In this document: positions 53,807 through 64,000 of the stretch, in pieces
Layout of the letters: each line of letters begins with the position of its first letter
Position numbering within the stretch: position 1 is the first letter of the stretch
NCBI RefSeq assembly: GCF_963966145.1
Contig: NC_091049.1
Span: 23,994,001-24,058,000 of the forward strand
Direction: 5' to 3'
Source: Tenebrio molitor
Lineage: Eukaryota > Arthropoda > Insecta > Coleoptera > Tenebrionidae
DNA: 64,000 nucleotides
Position numbers and translations under genes: made by a program
Notes under the pieces: model-generated
The model's input: the letters and a program-made list of their open reading frames with translations, nothing else
What the model was told of the DNA's origin: nothing
Database searches by the model: none

Positions 53807-55008
53807 ATTCTTTTGGCCGGGGTAGGAGGCCCTAGAGATCCTACTTTTGCTCGCGGGACAATCAGATCGCTGCTCAAAGACCTGGAGTTAGCAAGATAAC
53901 GCACGGCACATGACGACGCGACGCGCCCACCCTGCTGTAACCTTTTTCGGGACGCTCATTTCGAGATCATTCAGTTTTGTTTGTGTCGTCAGTCAGTTCA
54001 TTTTTAGTTTATCGGTTCAGGATTCATTTTTTGTTTATCGTTTCGCTTTCAGTTTCACTTTCGGTTTTCGTTTGTTCAGAGTTTTCTTTCGCGGTTTTCA
54101 TTTAGAGTTTTCTTTTGTAGCAACTGTGCCAGCCATTTTGGGGCGGCTGGAAAAACACACGTTGGCCCCTAAATTTAAGGCTGAGTGGCTTTACGCCTCT
54201 AGGCTGTCTAGCTGCGGCCTATCTTTTATCGTTCTCTTTTTCTTCTTTCTCCTTTCCTTTTCCTTCAATTCCTCTCTTCTTCTTCTCAGCTCGGGTAACC
54301 GTACGGCAAAGTTAGTTCCGATTCCCTTTTGTTCCCGTGACTTGCCGGAAACTTATCTTCTTCTCTTCTTTTCCCCAACCTTCTTCCTTTTGTTCGTGGT
54401 GTTCAACCTTTCGAGATCCTGCGGAAAATGGCTGTTACCATCTATCGTGAATTGCGCGCGGACTCACCCACACCTTACCGCTTCAACACCTGAATTTCCC
54501 GGTCGGTGAAAATCCAACGTAAACAAACCAGCGCCATGATCGACCATCTGTCATTTAGCGCGCACGTGTAGTACCGCCGGAAATGGTCATCAAGATGGGC
54601 TGTTCGTGCAATTATCGGGACGCCTTATTGCAGCGGAAAATAAGGTCCAGCATTTCGTGTTGCGCTCTCCTAGATCCGGAGGTAACGAAAAAAAAACCAT
54701 CGTGAGCGGAAATCAGGGGACTCGGTCGGCGACCGCCGAGCGGGCGGCTGTGCCGCAAGTCGCGGAAAAGCGAATTACGTGCGTTGCGTTCGGGATCCGC
54801 AATCATCCCCGAGAGCGGATTGCCGACGCCATGGTGCATATCGTCCGGCGCTGCCAGGCTTCGGGGCCGTCGAGGAGCCCGAAGATTTTTACCGTACCGA
54901 TTACCGTTTTGCCGTCTTACCGATATCGAGAGACCCCTCGTCATCTAGTGAGATAGAGGTAATTATCGTTCATTAGCGAATTCACTTCACTAATACTAAT
55001 AATAGGTA

Positions 55009-55109
55009 GAATATAGCCTAAGGGAGTCCGTTTCGGCTCAGGGACGCGAGGGTCGCGGGTTCGATTCCGACCCAGGGCGAAATTTAAAAAAAAAAAGGCT
55101 ATATTCTGT
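55009..55109 (+). ncRNA. tRNA-like unit enclosed by an 11-bp inverted repeat
   Basis: GGGTCGCGGGTTCGATTCCG plus ACCC forms a perfect T-arm with a B-box (GGTTCGATTCC). A weak A-box-like TTCGGCTCAGGG lies upstream at normal distance. The unit ends in an A-rich run of 11 A, and AGAATATAGCC/GGCTATATTCT closes it as a stem. A tRNA-derived SINE head is the simplest reading. No full cloverleaf is evident. Confidence 0.5.
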
Positions 55110-55215
55110 CTCGTGATTCGGAAGTCACGTTAAGCCATTGGTCCCGGTCTATTGAGTTGGTCACCATGCCCCTCATGGATTTGTAAACCAGTCCTAGACT
55201 GTGTAACAAATTTAT

Positions 55216-55300
55216 TAGGGGTAGTTCGATCCAGTATCGACCAGTATCGTATCGTACCGCATCTTATCGTATCGAGAAGTACCGTACCGTACCGTGAAGG
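55216..55300. repeat. TATCG/ACCGT simple repeats
   Basis: Runs of CAGTATCG, GTATCGTATCG and GTACCGTACCGT. Similar scattered GTATCG/CGTCAG units continue at 55540-55600. Confidence 0.6.
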
Positions 55301-56350
55301 AGTACCGGAAAGTCCTTCTTCAAATTATCGTGGAGCACCCCCTTTCAGCGGAAAGGTAACTACCGAACCATTCGAAATTCGCAACACTAACGTCAATTCG
55401 TTAGGGGTCGTTCCTTCTGGCGTATTGTTCGCTAGGCCGCTCTTCCAGTGGAGTTGTTCGTATAGCTGCTGGAGTCCCGTATCGTCGTTCCTCCAATATC
55501 GAGAGTAATTAGTTACGCTGCCAAATGGTCAGGTCGACCATTTCTACCGTCGTCAGTATCGTCATTCGTATCGCCATCAGTACCGTCAGCAACATATCGT
55601 TTCTCGGCCAAATGTTAAAGGAAAACTTCAAGGTCACGCCGTGACGTAACTGCGGCATTGTAAAAATTTAAGGAACGCCTAGAAATTCCCGCTTCTCACG
55701 TTCATCATTTTTTTGTACATTCACCATTAATAATTAAGACTTTGCATGTATTAAGAATTTTTTTGTAAAACCTTTTCATCAGATTCAATTTTCAATGTCA
55801 ATCTAGAAATATTGTCAAATTCAACGTTTCGGAACTTTACCGAATTTAAATTTTCTCATCAGGATCAATTCTTTAATTTTTCGTCAAGGTCATACCCCTA
55901 TCTTGACCTTGGGTTTCATTTATTTTCACTCATTTGTTAGCTCGATCAAAAGGGAATATTAAGTTCGGAAAGTTTTTTTACTAAGGAACAAATACCTTTT
56001 TATTTTGTCGGAGAATTCATTGTTTAGTTTAAGATTCGGTCATTTGTAAGGAAAAGCTTTTCTGGTTACGACCAAGTTAATTATTAAGGCCATCTGAAAG
56101 TACTGGTTCCACATTTTCCATTTTTCATTGAATAGTTACAAACGAACCATTGTCGCATTCGTGCAGACCAGTACTAAGCCACCGAAACCTGCTCTGTGAA
56201 AAGTATTAGAGTGACCGAATAAATTGATTTTTATTAACGCTCAGAACGAATTTGCTTTCCGCATCCTCCGACGAATAAGTATTGAGTACTTACCCCGGCA
56301 ACTGGGCAAGACAACACCAGCTCAGAAAAGTAAGTTGCCTGGCGCCCATT

Positions 56351-57800
56351 TTGAACCCACACCCTTGCCTCGAAAAACCCCCTGAGAGCCCGCTGCTGTC
56401 ACTGGCCCATTTTAGGCCATAATGTTGAGCCCATGATTATAAATACTAATGGTGATTCAGATTCAGACAGTTCGGATTTCGATTCTGATAGTTGTGAAGA
56501 CGAAAATAAGTGAATTTCCTCATAATTTTATTTCCTTTTCTACTTTATAATAAATTATTTAGTTTCATAATTGATTTAAAGGATAATTCTAAACCCATTA
56601 AGTAGGTAATAGGTATTATGTATACATGTGTAATAAAATGGTTTTCAAAATGTTGTTATTTTATTTCATACTTAATATTTCGTATAGTATGAAAGGTTTT
56701 GCCACCGATCATTTGGATCCGTCTACGTTACAAAGAGATCAAAAAGAGTAAAACAGTAAACTTCTACTGCATCGTGGACTATGCCCACCGGGGACACTTC
56801 GTAAAAAAAAAACCGCACCCTATTGCTGTACCTCTGTGGTGGTGTGGAAAAGAATAAAAAGTACAAAAATAAAAGAAAATCTCGATTTCTACACGCTGTA
56901 ACTACGAAACTATTGATCTGACAAAAAAACATAAAGAACAAAAATGTAGAGAATTGTACGCTCTACATTTTCTATAATAACTTAGATAGACGTATCTCGC
57001 ACGGATAATGAAATAATCGCAGAAATGTGATTTTCCACCCCTATTCTCCAGTATGGCGGGGCGAGCGGCAACCCCCCGGGGTCGCAAACTCGGCAATATT
57101 TATAATATGCCTAATAGAAAATACCTGCCAAGTATAAACTTTTCTGTACCTTTTGCAAGGTGGAGCCATTTTTATGTCTCTATTGACTGGACTATGGTCA
57201 TAATCCTTCAAATTATAAAAATTTATATCGAACAAGTGTGTATCCTTTAAATCACAAGTAATTTTCGAGTCACAACATTATTTTAAATTTGTTATTTATA
57301 ATGGTTTTTTTGTAATTTCGTTTACCATTTTGCAAAAAAATCGAATGGGGTGTGACTGAGGGTTCAGTTCAAGACTGACAGCCCCGTTTCTACAGGAAAT
57401 CCTCATTTATTAAATTTTCTATAAATGCATACAGCGATCGTCCGTGCAAAAGCAGTAGTCGGGTACGACTACTAGTAAACACATCTCGGGCCAGCCGTCA
57501 GGCCTTGTACTTTAGGAGGTAATGATAGCAAACGCTGCGAACTAGATTCGTTATTATAACCCAGAAATGCTGAATTCTGTTTATGAAAATTGGTACCGGC
57601 TTACTCAAATGTGTATAAGTGCCAACAGAAGGCACATAGAACATTTATTATAACATAATTTTTCTAATCTAGTTTACAGTTACCTTTTATTAAGTATTAT
57701 TCTTAGTTAAAGTTGAGTGTGTATAATGTAAAGCATTTATTCAATACATCATTTTGACTGTTTAACTACAATTAAGACGATACTCTTATTACGCAGTTCT
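56351..57800. other. Unassigned interior of the composite insertion
   Basis: Contains a short plus-strand frame ending in an acidic Ser/Asp-rich tail (about 56432-56512, GDSDSDSSDFDSDS) and AT-rich DNA. Short frames on both strands at 56723-57250 have no motifs. Confidence 0.3.
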
Positions 57801-57969
57801 TCCACAATTTTGCATTTATCATTTCAAGCTACAAAATGACCCAGAATTATTTTGGCAGGTTATACATATGGGGACCAGCCTGTATAATTAATAATTATTA
57901 TTTAATGAACATAGGAATATTAGACGAAAGTCCATAAAATGGCATGCGTAATTTGGTGGAACTAACACG

Positions 57970-58101
57970 TGTTCAATTGAAAAGTTCATCGAATTGGCTT
58001 TGACTTTATTTTTTAAAAGACAACAACATCGTAAATTAAGTTGCTTATACAAAGATAGCGACAAAGATCAAAGCCAATTCGATGAACTATTCAATTGAAC
58101 A
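57970..58101. repeat. 33-bp inverted repeat with 66-bp spacer
   Basis: GTTCAATTGAAAAGTTCATC (continuing to GAATTGGCTTTGA) is mirrored at 58069-58101 with very few changes. A short MITE or hairpin locus. No protein encoded. Confidence 0.75.
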
Positions 58102-58539
58102 TCTGTTATTTTATTGTAAACATCTGTGTGTTTTTAAATTCTGTTTTGAGAAAAGTTTTTTTTTCTTACCGAATTGTGTATAAACTGTGTTCCACTTCTC
58201 CTCGCAGTACGTATAGCATTACACACATCGATTTTCAATTCCATTTCGTACTTATTTAAAACATACGAAATGACCACAAATAAACCAGAAGCGCAGATTC
58301 CATCACTTACAACAAAATCAACGACTTAGAAAATAAAATTCATTCTAAAATTAGAAAGACTTACTTACACGCGATTAAGCAGGGTTCCTGGCCTTTACTA
58401 AGCTTGTTAAATTCTAATGTAATTTCAAGGAAGTTGTCAACAGAATTTGGTGATTGTTTTTGCTCATTCCAATTCTTCAGTATAAACAAACAAATATTAG
58501 TATCGTAAATGATCTGTAAAGATAACATATAATTCAACT

Positions 58540-58983
58540 TTAGAACCAAACGGACTGTCTCGGAATGATGGAAAACGCCCAGATGCGATGACTTTAGTAC
58601 CATGGATTAACGGTCAATCTTTAGTTTGGGACGTTACTATTGTAGATACACTTGCAGACAGTTACGTTTTGAAAACTTCTGAAGTTTCAGGTTTTGCCGC
58701 TGAAATGGCTTGTAAACGCAAACATAGTAAATAATGTTGAATTATTTCGTCAAATTATGTATTTAAAGGTTTAGCCTTTGAAACCTTAGGCCCTTGGTAC
58801 AAAGAAGCCACCGATTTCATTAATGTCAAAGGAAATCAACTTTTTGCGGAATCAAGCGGTTCAAAATCAAAGAAATTCGTTTTTGAGAGAAGGATTTCCC
58901 TTGCCATTCAACGTGGAAACGCTGCCAGCATTCGGGGCACTTTTCCAGATTCCGCATTATTATCGGAAATTTTTGTATTATAA
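58540..58983 (+). pseudogene. C-terminal domain of an RT-linked retroelement ORF
   Basis: The frame reads EPNGLSRNDGKRPDAMTLVP, WINGQSLVWDVTIVDTLADS, then two stops (about 58731-58738), then AFETLGPWYKEATDFINVKG, ISLAIQRGNAASIRGTF and a natural stop after SEIFVL. This RPD..L.PW.......WDVT pattern is known to me from the tail of reverse-transcriptase proteins in many invertebrates and resembles a PD-(D/E)xK nuclease core. Only the tail is present and it has nonsense changes. Confidence 0.68.
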
Positions 58984-59035
58984 AACAAAAATGTTATGTA
59001 TGAGTACATTCATATATTTATTCTTAACGCTCCAC

Positions 59036-59935
59036 CGCCCGGCGGCACGGCAATTTTGCCGGAGTACATACACTATTACGGATAATACTATCAAATAATA
59101 GTGCAGTGCTGATCAACATAATTACCGGCGTCTCCCCTCCACATTTTGACTTTGTTGTGTTTTATTATGTTCTGTATCATAATAATATACCTTTTTGAAT
59201 TTCAACTACCAATGTGTTACCTAACTCCAAAATTTTTAAATTTTTAAAAAGAGATTGCGGTACTGTTCCCTTCGCTGAAAGTGGTAAAATCGATTTTTTT
59301 TCTAAACACCAAAGATTTCTCATAGCAACGGAGAGCTCTAAATATTTATTAATTTTTGTGTTATATGTCTGTGTTATATTATGTGAATTTGGAACAGCTA
59401 TAGCTAAAAGACATGCTTGCTTTTGTTGTTTATTTAAAATAATAATGTCTGGTCTGTTATGTTTAATATCAGTTAATGTTTAATGTCAGTTAAAACTGTT
59501 CGATTAAAATATAATTTGTAATTGTCATTTTCCAAACAACTTTCTGGTGTATAACTATAATGTGGTTGTGTATTCTTTAATAAATTGAATTTAACAGCTA
59601 AATTCATGTGTACAATTTTAGCGAATATATCATGACGTTTCTTATATTCGCTTTGAGTCAAAACGCTGCAAGAAGAAATGATGTGTTCAATTGTTTCCCC
59701 TTCAGTTCCGCAAATCCTACATTTATCAATGATCGATTGCAAGCCGCATATGTGTTTTTTATAAATTCTTGTATTTATAACACGATCTTGTATCGCAAAT
59801 ATAAAACCCTCCATCTCAGGGTGAATATTTGATTTCTTAAGCCATGCTGAGAAGCCTGAATATTAATTTCTGGTTGTTCTAGTTCTTTAAAGTATCTCCC
59901 ATGTAAAGACTTCTGTTTTATATGTTATTATTAAT
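59036..59935 (-). pseudogene. RLE-type non-LTR retrotransposon 3' portion, copy 2 (uninterrupted)
   Basis: The minus-strand frame 59814-59473 carries CRICGTEGETIEHIISSC, a C-x2-C-x8-H-x4-C site as in restriction-like-endonuclease LINEs, then SEYKKRHDIFAKIVHMNLAV and YSYTPESCLEND. After a frame break at about 59475 the RPDIIIL..Q..ACLLAIAVP block (PD-(D/E)xK-like) and a KYLELSVAMRNLWCLEKKS block follow, read to 59214. The 3' UTR ends at the CCGGCGGCACGG stretch. It matches 10942-14440 without the LTR and abuts the last visible exon of the PTP gene. Confidence 0.78.
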
Positions 59936-59961
59936 TAAAATTAAATTAAAGTAAAACTTAC

Positions 59962-62900
59962 TTGTCCAGTCGTTTTATTGAATCTTCGGACGTGTAAGTA
60001 ATTTATTGTGCCATAGGATTTTCTGGTTTCCTCTAAGAATCTCACTAAAATTATCCCAGTAGAACCAACATTCCTGTGGGGCCATAGCGAAATTTTTTTC
60101 TAAATTTTGAAACAAAGTGCACAGATATTTATTTCCGACTAACATAAAAATGAGCATGAGTTTGTGTTTTTATAATAAATATTAGTTGAAATGATTCAGT
60201 TTTTGACAGTTAGTTTAAAATTTTCTACCACTTACGTTAACTTTTTTCAAAAATAAAATATGAGTAACTTCTTCTGTTACAATTAATTTCCAAAATTTTG
60301 CAACAGTTTGTTCGTTTGGTTGTTGTATAATTATGAAGTTTTTTCTCGTTCCGTAACCGTCCACTTAAAAACATGTCAATGTTACAAATAGCTAACTGTG
60401 TTTTAGTTAAACCAACCAAAACTCGGGTGCAGTCGACTGGTGGTTGCACATTGAGACATCGGGGATTCAATAACTCTGTCATTCCAACATAACCTATTTA
60501 GATAGCCTAGTTGTTGTTTGATAATATTTTTATCTAAGTTTTCCTGAATACGTTTTTTAAATGGATTTTCCATTTCTACGAAAACTTCCAAAACAACCAA
60601 ATGTACTAGTAAATAGTTCTTCTAAAATTTTTTGTTTGAGTAGTTGCAGTTTCAGTGAAAGAATTCAATTTTACCGTTTTGTTTACCATACGAGGTCTTT
60701 GTTCTCTTAATTTTCTTGTTAAATTATAAATATTAACTTCATTTGTTGAATTTGCCATTGCTAAAGCTAGATCGCATAAAATTAAAGTTCCTGTTCTGTT
60801 TACCCCAAATCTGGAAAAGTAAAGTCCATAACATGATACTTACAAATTTGTTACACAAAAGTCTATGTCGCAAAACGTGGCTTGATTGATACTTGAGATG
60901 CGCAGATAAAATGAGAAATCCAGCTTGCAAGAAAGACCGAAAATCAAGGAGGTTAAAGTAAGAGCAGGGAAAGCGCCCTATGCTGGTAATGCATTGAATG
61001 TGATGCCAATCGTTCCTTCTCCAGCAACCTTTTATGACCGCGAACGTTCTTGAACGGCCCACCGGGTATCGCATCGCTTTGGCGCCAGCGGCGTTCCTTT
61101 AAACAAGGTGTTAAGCGTTTTTAAGTTACAACAAATGCTCCAGTGCGCCCCGTCATGTACTTATAGTTTTTTCTGATTTATAAATTTACTTCTTTTATTT
61201 TTGTTAATTTTTTTTCATGTACTTTATGTTACAAATTACAATAAATGCATCTGTGTCTTTTATACGCCACTGGTACCATCCCCACCAACCACCCTTGTTT
61301 AGCAACCTTTTATGGCTCTGCGCGATTTGGCGGGTGGCATCACTTTTTCAAACTGGCTTTCCCTCCTCTTACTTTAACCTCCTTGCCGAAAGTCCTCCCA
61401 TGGCCTCGTTTACCTACTGTGGGTCTCTCCCCACTACTTCCTACAATTTCACTGCGCATCCATTTCTCAAGTTAGTATCAAGCTACGTTTTCCGACTTGT
61501 ATACCCTGAATGAATCACAATTGGGACTTCACTGTTTTCAGTAATTTTCCTTATGTGTTTTACTACTGGTATCAAATCGTTTGGATAAAATGGAATTTCA
61601 TCGCTGGAATGCCATTTCAGATGGAGATGTTCAATTTTTCTCGTGTAGATATCGTAACATATTTCAAGTACCCGAATGTCATGGTACTCGAAGTTTTCTT
61701 CTTTAATTAGTTTGATTGTCATATTTCCACATTCGTACAAAGCATTGACTTTTTGCGGCCAGTACTCGGCGCACATTCTCTAGAAATGAAAAGTAAAATA
61801 CGCACATTTTTTGGTTGTATGGTTAGTAACTGACTTTTTTATTTTCCAACAAGTTAGTGGCCATTACGATTGTTTCGACATTCTCTTGCCAAATTAACCT
61901 CCAAAAATCTTTCACTGTATAAAATTTAGGTCCCTGACAAGCAATATAAGCTTTAGGTTTGTCGTAACCCTGAAATAACGAATTAAACAAATCATACTTG
62001 CTCCATTATCCTCATACGTTTATGTAACTGGCGTTTATATAATCATGAGTTCCTAGCCCCGGTAGTGGCCTTAGTATAACCCGAGTACAGTCATCTGAAA
62101 AATGCATTTATATTAATTTTAAAGGTAACCTTATTAATAAATTTTCTTTCTTACATGGAATGTGAAACCGATCTTTGTTCCTATTAATATTCTTACTTTC
62201 TAAGCCAATGTGACATGTTGTCGTTGCTGTGTGAGGTATGGACTATAGAAAATTTTAATGAATTGCCATTATGATAAATTTTACAACACATACGTGAAGC
62301 TCGTTTTCCAATATATTTGTGAAAATTATTTTTCTTACAGCATCTTCAAAATCTGCTACTTTTATGTTTGTGTTATGTGTTTGATCATGCTCACTAGTTA
62401 TAGGCACTATTTCCTCCAGCATAACAGTCTCTTGGGCGTCACCCTTTCTCAATGCATAATGATAATAGATACTTGATAAGGAAATTATAATTGCCAATGT
62501 TAAAATTAATCCTGATATAAGAAATAAGATGCTCTTATTGGTAAGACTGCTTTTAACTTCGTGATGTTGGATGTGACGCTTTCCTATAACGCCTGTTTAT
62601 TATTTATGAGAGTTTAAAACATACACACTCACCTTTAAGTGTCGTTTTCAACTTCGAAGTCAGAGTTATTTGGTTGTAGTGAGTTCCATATTTTTTAAAA
62701 ATTTTATCCATATTTTCTGAAGTTAACGGTACTTCAACGGTTGAAGATTCCAATGAAGTACTATTTTTCAATTCGGGGACCACAACTCTTGCAGACTCTT
62801 TGGATTCTGGTTCTGCTTTTGGAAAATCATGATCCGTTGTTGTCGCTTCAGGAAGCTTCGATGGTACAATTAAAATACTGTCAATTAGTTCAGTGCTGTT

Positions 62901-63924
62901 TCTTATTCTGACCCATAATTGTATCTCACAAGTTTGGAGCGTTAATTTATTTTCAATTCTGGTTGTTATTTCGTTTGTTGATGTATAGTTTATCATTATT
63001 TCGTTTGAATAAAATTTTCCAGTGCACTAAAAAGTAAAGATTAGTTTTTGCAAAAAGACAAATATTTTTTTAGTTAAAATGCACAAAATAAAAGTCAAAT
63101 TTTAATTAATTACGAAGTTTTGTGAATATTTATTCAGGTTAAAACACAGAGGCGACCGATGAACGGGTGAAGCAGATTCTACCCGTGATGGAAAAAAAGG
63201 GTATCCCGGAGCCGCAAAATCTGCTAATTTTTTTTTATTTCAGTGTAAAAAATGTGTTTTAAAACCTGTCTACTTCATTGAATTTACTTCATTTGAACTC
63301 TAATTTTAATGTATTAATCAGTATCAGTATTTATATTGGAAAAATATTTAACAAGAAATTCTAGGTGATGCAGGGTTTCGCTCGCTTCAACTGACGAGCT
63401 GTTAATTTTTTACATTACTTTAAAAGAAGCTGTATCAAGCGTTTCGGATTTTATTTTTGTTTTATACTTACGTTATGATTTATGGAATAATTAAAGGATC
63501 TTCCTTCTTCGATGCCTGTCCATCTTAATAACAGACTAGAATCATCCATAGTTGCTTGCAGAGTTTCTAAAGTAGAGATATAATGCACTGATGAATGATG
63601 AGAAAATACAAAATTCTTCTTTTATGTAGTAAATAGAGAAATATTTAATTTATATTTAAAAAAACTTTCAATTACTTAAGCACCACAAGTAAATATAATG
63701 CATTATTCTGGTGGATTTAAAATTTAGTACTACATACTTCTAAATGTTGTTAACTCCGGTATATCAACTGTGAAGGATTTATTTTGAACCATCAATATTA
63801 CTCTTATGTTATATGCGTGTGTTTTTGTCGTCAAATTACTAATCCTATAAATATGACTTCTGTAGGTGGTACTCAATGTAACCAATTCTGGATCCGAAAA
63901 GTTCTTGTAAATTTTTTCGTCAAC
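59962..63924 (-). CDS. Receptor-type protein tyrosine phosphatase-like gene (partial), D1 catalytically degenerate
   Basis: Exons read with GT-AG borders: 63924-63738, 63566-63472, 63026-62633 (extracellular, FN3-like, Asn-rich), 62583-62294 (transmembrane, SILFLISGLILTLAIIISLS, then KVADFEDAVRKIIF), 62242-62155 (PHTATTTCHIGLE), 62094-62018 (DDCTRVILRPLPG, DYINASYIN), 61969-61835 (AYIACQGPKFYTVKDFWRLI), 61779-61505 (MCAEYWPQ; WHSSDEIPFYP; PIVIHS), 60810-60675 (FGVNRTGTLILCDLALA), 60621-60236 (HLVVLEVF, then D2) and 60099-59962 (D2). The signature loop across the 61505/60810 junction reads HSGFGVNRTGT, against HCSAGVGRTGT in active enzymes, so the nucleophilic Cys is Ser; the WPD loop is WHSSDE. 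D2 has two apparent frameshifts (about 60500 and at an A-run near 60335). It should be a membrane signalling or scaffold protein without phosphatase activity, or a decaying gene. The 5' part is beyond the window, and more 3' exons may lie past the LINE at 59036-59935. Confidence 0.82.
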
Positions 63925-64000
63925 CTAAAACATCAGTAATATAAATTACTTTTATATATTGTATCAAGTTATCCTACTTGCTTATATTGGATTTGATAAT

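Larger units (their letters stand above)
53935..56350 (+). mobile_element. Possible LTR plus primer site of a truncated retrotransposon
   Basis: Starts TGTAACCTTTTTCGGGACGC; a TC-rich, GC-richer region follows. At about 56335 TTGCCTGGCGCCCATTTTGA contains TGGCGCC, which resembles a tRNA-Lys primer-binding site as in many Gypsy elements. No coding internal region or second LTR follows. Frames at 53910-54509 (hydrophobic/Phe-rich) and 54606-55508 are likely spurious. The assignment is tentative. Confidence 0.35.
51981..57882 (+). mobile_element. Mariner-like element with about 50-bp TIRs and a large internal insertion
   Basis: Left end CAGGTTGGTCCCGATATAAC; the right end is the mirrored CAGGCTGGTCCCCATATG... 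with an extra GTAT, followed on both sides by AACCTGCCAAAA. TA flanks each end. The transposase relic lies at 52506-53806. Everything from about 53815 to perhaps 57800 looks like later insertion, with the GC-rich LTR-like block inside. The two ends could come from separate copies. Confidence 0.6.

Noticed and set aside
53910..54509. 199-codon Phe/Ser-rich plus-strand frame
   Set aside because: Made from a TTTTC-rich tract at the start of an LTR-like block; no domain, no homologous copy, hydrophobic composition follows the T-richness.
54606..54956. 116-codon frame and its antisense partner
   Set aside because: Both strands are open in a GC-richer repeat; no motif on either.
61217..61513. 98-codon plus-strand frame
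   Set aside because: It lies in an intron and exon edge of the minus-strand PTP gene and has no motif.

Overview
This is a piece of an AT-rich insect genome. I infer an insect, possibly a beetle, from the repeat families and the receptor tyrosine phosphatase; the species is not identifiable by eye. Almost everything left of 59.9 kb is transposable-element or virus-derived DNA. The only convincing host gene is a multi-exon receptor-type protein tyrosine phosphatase (PTP) on the minus strand at 59.96-63.92 kb, running off the right edge.

Layout. 0-3.3 kb: a small inverted-repeat element between two direct repeats, a Jockey-like LINE 3' end and old repeat fragments. 3.53-8.50 kb: a very young BEL/Pao retrotransposon with identical 193-bp LTRs, a 5-bp target duplication and one open 1317-codon gag-pol frame that lacks the RNase H region. 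9-22.9 kb: foldbacks, a LINE with a restriction-like endonuclease (RLE) domain split by a solo LTR, an hAT-like element and another solo LTR. 22.9-37.6 kb: a dense nest of solo LTRs, an inverted pair of a GC-rich repeat, an internally deleted Gypsy element (gag-protease kept, RT-RNase H-integrase lost), three hairpin elements, and a FLYWCH/MULE transposase remnant.

37.7-43.7 kb: the most interesting block. Nine tightly packed minus-strand genes form the virion module of a Polinton/Maverick (adintovirus-like) element: a Cys-rich ORF, a fusion of parvovirus-type phospholipase A2 (PLA2) with an adenovirus pX-like segment, an adenain-like protease, a penton-like capsid protein, a small basic ORF, the double-jelly-roll major capsid protein, a CHHC zinc-finger protein of GTSF1/U11-48K type, a 'DIQGF' exonuclease-like ORF and an ORF of about 68-residue tandem repeats. 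No polymerase, integrase or packaging ATPase is visible. The genes are decaying: the PLA2 catalytic His is Tyr, the penton gene is split by a 571-bp inverted-repeat element, the major capsid gene is frameshifted, and the repeat ORF has a nonsense codon. The protease keeps its catalytic residues.

44.2-59.9 kb: a fifth 2.4-kb solo LTR with a GC-rich LTR nested inside, several terminal-inverted-repeat elements, a LINE fragment, a mariner-like element with a broken transposase (about 81 residues between the second D and the E, plus a 56-bp intron-like gap) carrying a large insertion, a tRNA-like unit inside an inverted repeat, a retroelement C-terminal domain, and a second RLE-LINE copy that serves as an empty site for the first.

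The host PTP keeps a normal receptor layout (extracellular segments, one membrane span, D1 and D2), but the D1 signature loop has Ser for the catalytic Cys and no WPD motif, so it reads as a pseudophosphatase. Its D2 exon carries apparent frameshifts. All coordinates and alignments were made by eye.
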